The position numbers and the translations under genes are program-made. Under the pieces are notes generated by a model that ran no database searches, had not been told where the DNA came from, and saw nothing but the letters and a program-made list of their open reading frames with translations. Positions 5,051 through 8,467 of a DNA stretch of 8,467 bases are shown here, one piece after another (position 1 is the first letter of the stretch; each line of letters begins with the position of its first letter). Origin of the DNA: an uncultured Acetatifactor sp. (GTDB taxonomy: Bacteria; Bacillota; Clostridia; Lachnospirales; Lachnospiraceae); the NCBI GenBank assembly GCA_934426825.1, contig CAKRYI010000041.1:1-8467 (forward strand), in the 5' to 3' direction.

Positions 5051-6187
5051 TTATGTTATAGTTACCACTTGCACCTCCCCGCTGTCCGGTATGTATTTCA
5101 AGGCAACCATTGTTTTTCGTATGTTTTCATTAACCGTTTTCATTTCAACACATACATTGCAAAGAAGCGCCCCATATTCATTTTGTCTTAAATTATACAA
5201 ATAATTCTGGCATATCTTATTGTACACTATCTTAATAAATCTTTCCTTGTCGCCATCTCCAAACCCAAGGGTTTCCATGATTACTCCCTTACCCTTTTCT
5301 TTGTCCATTAGATATTTTTCCCACTTTTCATCCTGAACCTGCAGGCTAATCTTCGCTAAACTATCAAATTTGGGAAATAACGCATTTAAAGAAAACCCAA
5401 CATCTTCTTGTTCCGCATAGCCTCCCTCTATCTTATAACTCAGGAAAGGGGCATAACTGCTTTCATTGATACTTACATATTGAAACCCGTTCTCTTCAAA
5501 GGGATACCCTGTCATGTTCACATTTTTATCATCGTCACAATCTTCCATATGTGGTCCAATCACCTGCCCTTTATATTTTATTACCAACTGTGGCAGTATA
5601 TCTGAAATAAGCAGCTTGAAAAGAGAACTATATGTAGTGTCTACATATCCGGTGAACCAGTCATAACCTTTTAACGCCTCCACTATCATGTCACGCTGAT
5701 TCTTTGACAATCGGTTAATATAAATTAAATAGTACTGTCCGCAATGCTGATAAAACGAATTATTATACCGGCACAAATTCTCCTCCAGTACCTTTTTAAG
5801 CATCATTTGCATATTCTTACTTCCATCATCCACAATAGGTATATAATCTCCATGCAAAATGCTGTATGTACTTTTTTTATCCAAAAGTGGAATAAGATGC
5901 TCAAATATGTAAAACCCATAAGAGGATGACGGCACTTGTTCAGTATCTATAACAAAGCAGGTTTCATATTTGTCCTTGTCCTGATTTGGAACCAGTGCCC
6001 CTTTCAATTCCTGATATGCTATATTTTTCATCTTCAGCCTTCTATGTAACACGTTAACTTCCTTCCAAATCATTTGATACATTGCATCATCTGATATGTG
6101 CAGATAATCTTTTATTACAGAATTTCCAATATATCCACTATTGTTAAAAGTATAAATGGTCCTATCTTCACCCTTTTCTTGCTGCAT
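5051..6187 (-). CDS. Unrecognised 378-residue protein
   Basis: I do not recognise this family. The frame is long, clean and well composed, with ATG 6187 preceded by GAGGA at about 10 nt, so it is very likely real. It is a soluble, mixed alpha/beta protein: no signal peptide, no membrane helix, no clear nucleotide-binding loop or HTH. Visible blocks: an N-terminal part with GYIGNSVIKDYLHISDDAMY at 18-37; a hydrophobic segment YGFYIFEHLIPLLDKK at 90-105; an acidic DCDDDKN at 216-222; and a C-terminal part with a Cys pair (C343, C346) and repeated lysines. The KVLEENLCRYNNSFYQHCG region at 132-150 may be a helical pair. It is monocistronic, with about 250 nt of non-coding DNA on both sides and unrelated neighbours, typical of accessory cargo. 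A phage-response or surface-recognition role is possible but unsupported. Confidence 0.8.
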   Translation of the reverse strand: MQQEKGEDRTIYTFNNSGYIGNSVIKDYLHISDDAMYQMIWKEVNVLHRRLKMKNIAYQELKGALVPNQDKDKYETCFVIDTEQVPSSSYGFYIFEHLIPLLDKKSTYSILHGDYIPIVDDGSKNMQMMLKKVLEENLCRYNNSFYQHCGQYYLIYINRLSKNQRDMIVEALKGYDWFTGYVDTTYSSLFKLLISDILPQLVIKYKGQVIGPHMEDCDDDKNVNMTGYPFEENGFQYVSINESSYAPFLSYKIEGGYAEQEDVGFSLNALFPKFDSLAKISLQVQDEKWEKYLMDKEKGKGVIMETLGFGDGDKERFIKIVYNKICQNYLYNLRQNEYGALLCNVCVEMKTVNENIRKTMVALKYIPDSGEVQVVTIT

Positions 6188-6241
6188 TTTCTGTTATTCC
6201 TCATCTCTTCCACTATTATCCAAAACAACACTTACATAGAT

Positions 6242-6268
6242 TTACGGTAACATACCACTTCCCTCCTT
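6242..6268 (-). promoter_or_regulatory. Strong ribosome binding site driving a three-residue mini-ORF in the leader of the unknown gene
   Basis: AAGGAGGG (6268-6261) is followed 7 nt later by ATG-TTA-CCG-TAA (6253-6242), giving the peptide MLP. This is a better initiation site than that of the 378-residue gene 54 nt downstream. It may be a leader peptide acting on translation, or chance. The same site could also start an eight-codon ORF from a GTG at 6256. Confidence 0.3.
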
Positions 6269-6298
6269 GCAATGCTTTCCGTATTTTCACCTCCCCAT

Positions 6299-6324
6299 CC
6301 CTGCATCTTATCCCTGCATCTTAC
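6299..6324. repeat. Two tandem copies of a 13-bp unit CCCTGCATCTTAT
   Basis: Copies at 6299-6311 and 6312-6324 differ only in the last base (T versus C). A degenerate third copy (CCCCGCATTT) follows. On the minus strand this is a run of GGG blocks about 13 nt apart in the upstream region of the unknown gene, so it could bind a protein. A similar CTTACCCCCGCA string occurs near 1516. Confidence 0.55.
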
Positions 6325-6355
6325 CCCCGCATTTCAACCACTTACCCCAAAACGG

Positions 6356-6384
6356 TTTACAACCGCGGAAAAATATCATATAAA
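6356..6384 (+). promoter_or_regulatory. Promoter of the LiaF-like remnant
   Basis: TTTACA (6356-6361) and TATAAA (6379-6384), 17-nt spacer, each matching five of six consensus bases. This is one of the best promoters in the window and points rightward. An AAAGGA at 6425-6430 and an ATG at 6435 follow, so the transcription and start signals of a lost gene seem intact. Confidence 0.65.
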
Positions 6385-6434
6385 ATAAACTATAAACAAA
6401 ATTACTTGTGCACAGAGAAAGTTTAAAGGAAACC

Positions 6435-6685
6435 ATGAAGATACAAATTGATTGAAAGTATATTTTGACAATGCCATGATGCAGGGAGCGGAGGCATCCA
6501 TTACCGTAAACAATTCTTTCGGAGAGACCGAGATTTTTATCCCCAGAACATGGGCAGTTGACAATCAGATAAACGTCATGCTCGGTGAAGTGTCAGAAAA
6601 AAATCAAAATCAACCGGACGGACGACATACAATTCTCCTCACCGGCAGTGTCAGCCTTGGAGAATTGCAAATCATCTACTGTTAA
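6435..6685 (+). pseudogene. LiaF-like C-terminal domain remnant
   Basis: From 6452 the frame reads LKVYFDNAMMQGAEASITVN, then FGETEIFIPRTWAVDNQINVML and a GEVSEKN to VSLGELQIIYC tail, ending TAA 6685. This matches the beta-stranded C-terminal domain of LiaF/YvqF-type cell-envelope stress proteins (DUF2154), which normally follows four membrane helices in a protein of about 200-240 residues. All helices and the linker are missing. A TGA lies directly upstream in frame. The only start with a ribosome binding site, ATG 6435, is in another frame and stops after six codons (MKIQID). A deletion has apparently joined the start region to the third part of the gene with a frame change. LiaF proteins restrain the LiaRS two-component system; no liaRS is nearby. 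Confidence 0.75.
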
Positions 6686-6713
6686 AAATCTCCGGTTTCT
6701 CTACTCCGAAACC
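6684..6713 (-). terminator. Terminator-like hairpin at the end of gtrII
   Basis: GGTTTC (6694-6699) pairs with GAAACC (6708-6713) across an 8-nt loop that includes the gtrII stop codon. On the minus strand a TTTTT tract follows (6688-6684) after a GGAGA gap. The gap makes it a mediocre intrinsic terminator. It also lies at the convergent end of the LiaF-like remnant. Confidence 0.4.
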
Positions 6714-8233
6714 TTAATAATAACGAAATCATCCTTCTCCATAATATAGCCGTCATGCGGATATGCCGGCACATCCTGAAGGTCAATTCCGGTTAGCGCC
6801 TCCCCGTACTCCGGGGAGGTTGCTACATTCATATTCATCCCGCAAAGATTATAAAATACGCTCTGCCAGAAACGGCGGTTATAGGAATTATCGTTGCTTA
6901 AGCTGCCGAATCTCGCATAGGTGTTGGCCTTCTCATAGAAATCGGAGTTATGGAATAACTCATTTCCCGCCGGTGAGCCAATCATGCAATACTTGTATTC
7001 ACTCCCCAGCAAATCCTTTTCCTGCAAAGAATGAATCACGTCCTGTGTCATGGTAACGGTAGCGTTCTTCCCCTCCAGCATGGCATACTGGTCTACCTGT
7101 ACCTGATAAAAGTTTCCGTACAGCAAAACTGCCGCCAGAACGCCAAGCACTGTCTGTGGAATCTTTTTACGGAAAACGGACAGTTCAGACTCTGCACACA
7201 AAAGAACCGGTATGCAAAGTGCAAGCGCCGCCGTCATCTGCAAGCTGGTCCAAGCTGCCGTGGCAATCAGAAGTACCGCACTTGCGGCAACCGGGATACA
7301 CAGAACCATCACGATATAAAATACCGCCTTGCTTTTGCTCTTTTTCCAAATCCGCACCAGCTGTATTCCGAAAACAAGAACAAACAGCACCAAAATCACC
7401 GGATACACAAACCAGTCCTGAAACATATTTGTCTTGTAGTAATTCTCAATAAAATAGCGGCTAAATACCATATAGGTATGTCTGATACTGAACGGCAGGG
7501 ATTCTATACTGTTTAAAACCGAATACGTATCACCGCCGTTGTAATCTGCCATGGTCAGATGAAAAACTTTCAAATGCACCGTCAGAATACCGATATACAA
7601 AAGCCCGCCGGTAACAACCGCTGCCGCCGCCTTTCCAAGCTGTTCTATCATCTCAGAAAACGTGGTTTCTTCTTTTTGCAGCCGGTACATAAAATACGCC
7701 ACCAGAACTATACAGGTACAGCCGATATAAGCCTGATACAATCCCATGGAAAGAGCAACGCAGATTCCACCTGCCACTATTGCCAGATACTTCCGACTGA
7801 CTTTCATCACAAGCCATACGGCTGCCGTGCTTAACAGAAACGCCAGTCCGAAGGTCGGTGACATGAAGCGGTAGGAAAGAGATATGCAAATGGTCGTGCT
7901 GCTGATAAAAAGTCCGCCCGCCAAATATCCTGTTTTGGATTTTTCCATTTGAAATAAATCGATAATAAAAAGAAAGCCCACCGTAAAGAGAGCCAATGTG
8001 ATTAATGAGGTAACCGGCTCCGTGCTGATACCGAAGCGCACTCTGTCCAGATACAGCCAGAACCAGCGTCCGATGGACAAAGACCATTTTCCTGCCTTGT
8101 AATAGCTGTACTCCCACATTCCGTCCTCGGAGTTCACCAGTTGATTTGCCATCAGCATAAAATACGTCACCACGGAAAACACATATAAAACGGCAAACGT
8201 GGGAAAATACTTTTTGACAGTTGATTTAAACAT
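6701..8233 (-). CDS. GtrII-like glucosyltransferase-domain membrane protein
   Basis: A 510-residue polytopic membrane protein. About ten hydrophobic helices are visible (near 10-30, 72-94, 126-143, 148-183, 200-222, 275-296, 302-325, 330-346, 358-374), followed by a soluble C-terminal domain of about 135 residues. The first loop holds NSEDGMWEYSYYKAGKWSLS and IGRWFWLYLDR (33-64), the acidic/aromatic loop plus GRW motif typical of the GtrII family (Glucos_trans_II), which includes phage and chromosomal proteins that add glucose from a lipid-linked donor to O-antigen or other surface glycans. In a Gram-positive the acceptor would be a wall or capsule polymer; that is inference. Start ATG 8233 with GGAGG overlapping the end of the ProX gene, three nt apart, so translation is likely coupled. 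It is GC-richer than the left part of the window. Confidence 0.85.
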   Translation of the reverse strand: MFKSTVKKYFPTFAVLYVFSVVTYFMLMANQLVNSEDGMWEYSYYKAGKWSLSIGRWFWLYLDRVRFGISTEPVTSLITLALFTVGFLFIIDLFQMEKSKTGYLAGGLFISSTTICISLSYRFMSPTFGLAFLLSTAAVWLVMKVSRKYLAIVAGGICVALSMGLYQAYIGCTCIVLVAYFMYRLQKEETTFSEMIEQLGKAAAAVVTGGLLYIGILTVHLKVFHLTMADYNGGDTYSVLNSIESLPFSIRHTYMVFSRYFIENYYKTNMFQDWFVYPVILVLFVLVFGIQLVRIWKKSKSKAVFYIVMVLCIPVAASAVLLIATAAWTSLQMTAALALCIPVLLCAESELSVFRKKIPQTVLGVLAAVLLYGNFYQVQVDQYAMLEGKNATVTMTQDVIHSLQEKDLLGSEYKYCMIGSPAGNELFHNSDFYEKANTYARFGSLSNDNSYNRRFWQSVFYNLCGMNMNVATSPEYGEALTGIDLQDVPAYPHDGYIMEKDDFVIIKVSE

Positions 8234-8236
8234 TCC

Positions 8237-8467
8237 TTATTCCTCCCCCAAAAGCGTAACAACCGTCATATCGTGATGTACCGCCTGCAGGAAAGCGCCG
8301 AAGACATCCGCCACTTTCAGGCGCAGACTGGAAGTGTTTACGCAGGGATGGCATCCAAGAAACTCACCCTTCAGAATATCTTCATCCACCAGCAGTCTCA
8401 CCGCATTTTCCGTATCATTCATAAGTCCCATAACACTGACCGCACCGGGGGTAATATCCAGATATTT
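8237..8467 (-). CDS. proX: ProX-type prolyl-tRNA editing domain protein (YbaK/EbsC superfamily), C-terminal 76 residues
   Basis: Open from the right window edge to TAA 8237. It reads DITPGAVSVMGLMNDTENAV, then LLVDEDILKGEFLGCHPCVNTSSLRLK, matching the C-terminal half of free-standing Ala-tRNA(Pro) deacylases (ProX, PrdX-like): the TPGxVSxxGLxND block, the VDEDLL strand and the HPxxNT motif. These proteins hydrolyse mischarged Ala-tRNA(Pro) to keep proline codons accurate. The N-terminus and the catalytic lysine region lie outside the window. The gene precedes gtrII by three nt; pairing of these two is not functionally obvious and may only reflect a shared transcript. Confidence 0.85.
   Translation of the reverse strand, partial: KYLDITPGAVSVMGLMNDTENAVRLLVDEDILKGEFLGCHPCVNTSSLRLKVADVFGAFLQAVHHDMTVVTLLGEE

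Noticed and set aside
4832..5191. Plus-strand 119-codon frame
   Set aside because: Half of it is antisense to the 378-residue gene, and it has no ribosome binding site or recognisable sequence.
6701..8233. Several plus-strand frames of 90-160 codons opposite gtrII
   Set aside because: They are antisense shadows of a clear membrane-protein gene.

Overview
The window looks like a low-GC Firmicute, most likely a gut-type Clostridia or Lachnospiraceae genome. This rests on strong GGAGG-type ribosome binding sites, AT-rich intergenic DNA, a SpoIIID-like sporulation regulator remnant, a ProX-type prolyl-tRNA editing protein next to a GtrII-like membrane protein, and a LiaF-like fragment. The taxon is an inference from gene style, not from a marker gene. 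Nearly every gene reads on the minus strand. By eye, the block from about 6700 to the right edge is GC-richer and looks like stable chromosome. The block from 1 to about 6450 is AT-richer, full of inverted repeats, broken genes and unrelated small units, and looks like accessory DNA.

Left to right: (1) 1-1355, a Schlafen/AlbA_2 plus GHKL-ATPase-like protein, cut by the left edge. Its leader carries five copies of TCTATGACT with helical spacing and one inverted copy. (2) 1503-1718, a small unrecognised protein with a probable TTG start. (3) 1777-2171, a stretch with no supported gene but several inverted repeats, including phased ACTG motifs that resemble an insertion-sequence end and a run of adjacent hairpins. 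(4) 2192-3910, a probable two-gene operon: a WYL-domain regulator followed by a DinB-fold protein. (5) 3994-4215, a SpoIIID-like HTH protein with an atypical C-terminus and a TTG start next to a large hairpin. (6) 4284-4848, a toxin-antitoxin operon with its own promoter and an intact small antitoxin. The RelE/ParE toxin has an in-frame TAA at codon 17. (7) 5051-6187, a 378-residue protein that I do not recognise. (8) 6356-6685, a good plus-strand promoter and start codon leading into the C-terminal remnant of a LiaF-like protein. (9) 6701-8467, proX (partial) and gtrII, 3 nt apart and probably co-translated.

No complete new system is proven here. The best leads are the phased repeat array in front of the AlbA_2/ATPase gene, the unknown 378-residue gene with a three-residue mini-ORF in its leader, the hairpin that can cover the ribosome binding site of the SpoIIID-like gene, and the hairpin cluster downstream of the DinB gene. 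The decayed toxin, the LiaF-like remnant and the SpoIIID-like ORF suggest a rearranging, gene-losing island against a conserved flank.
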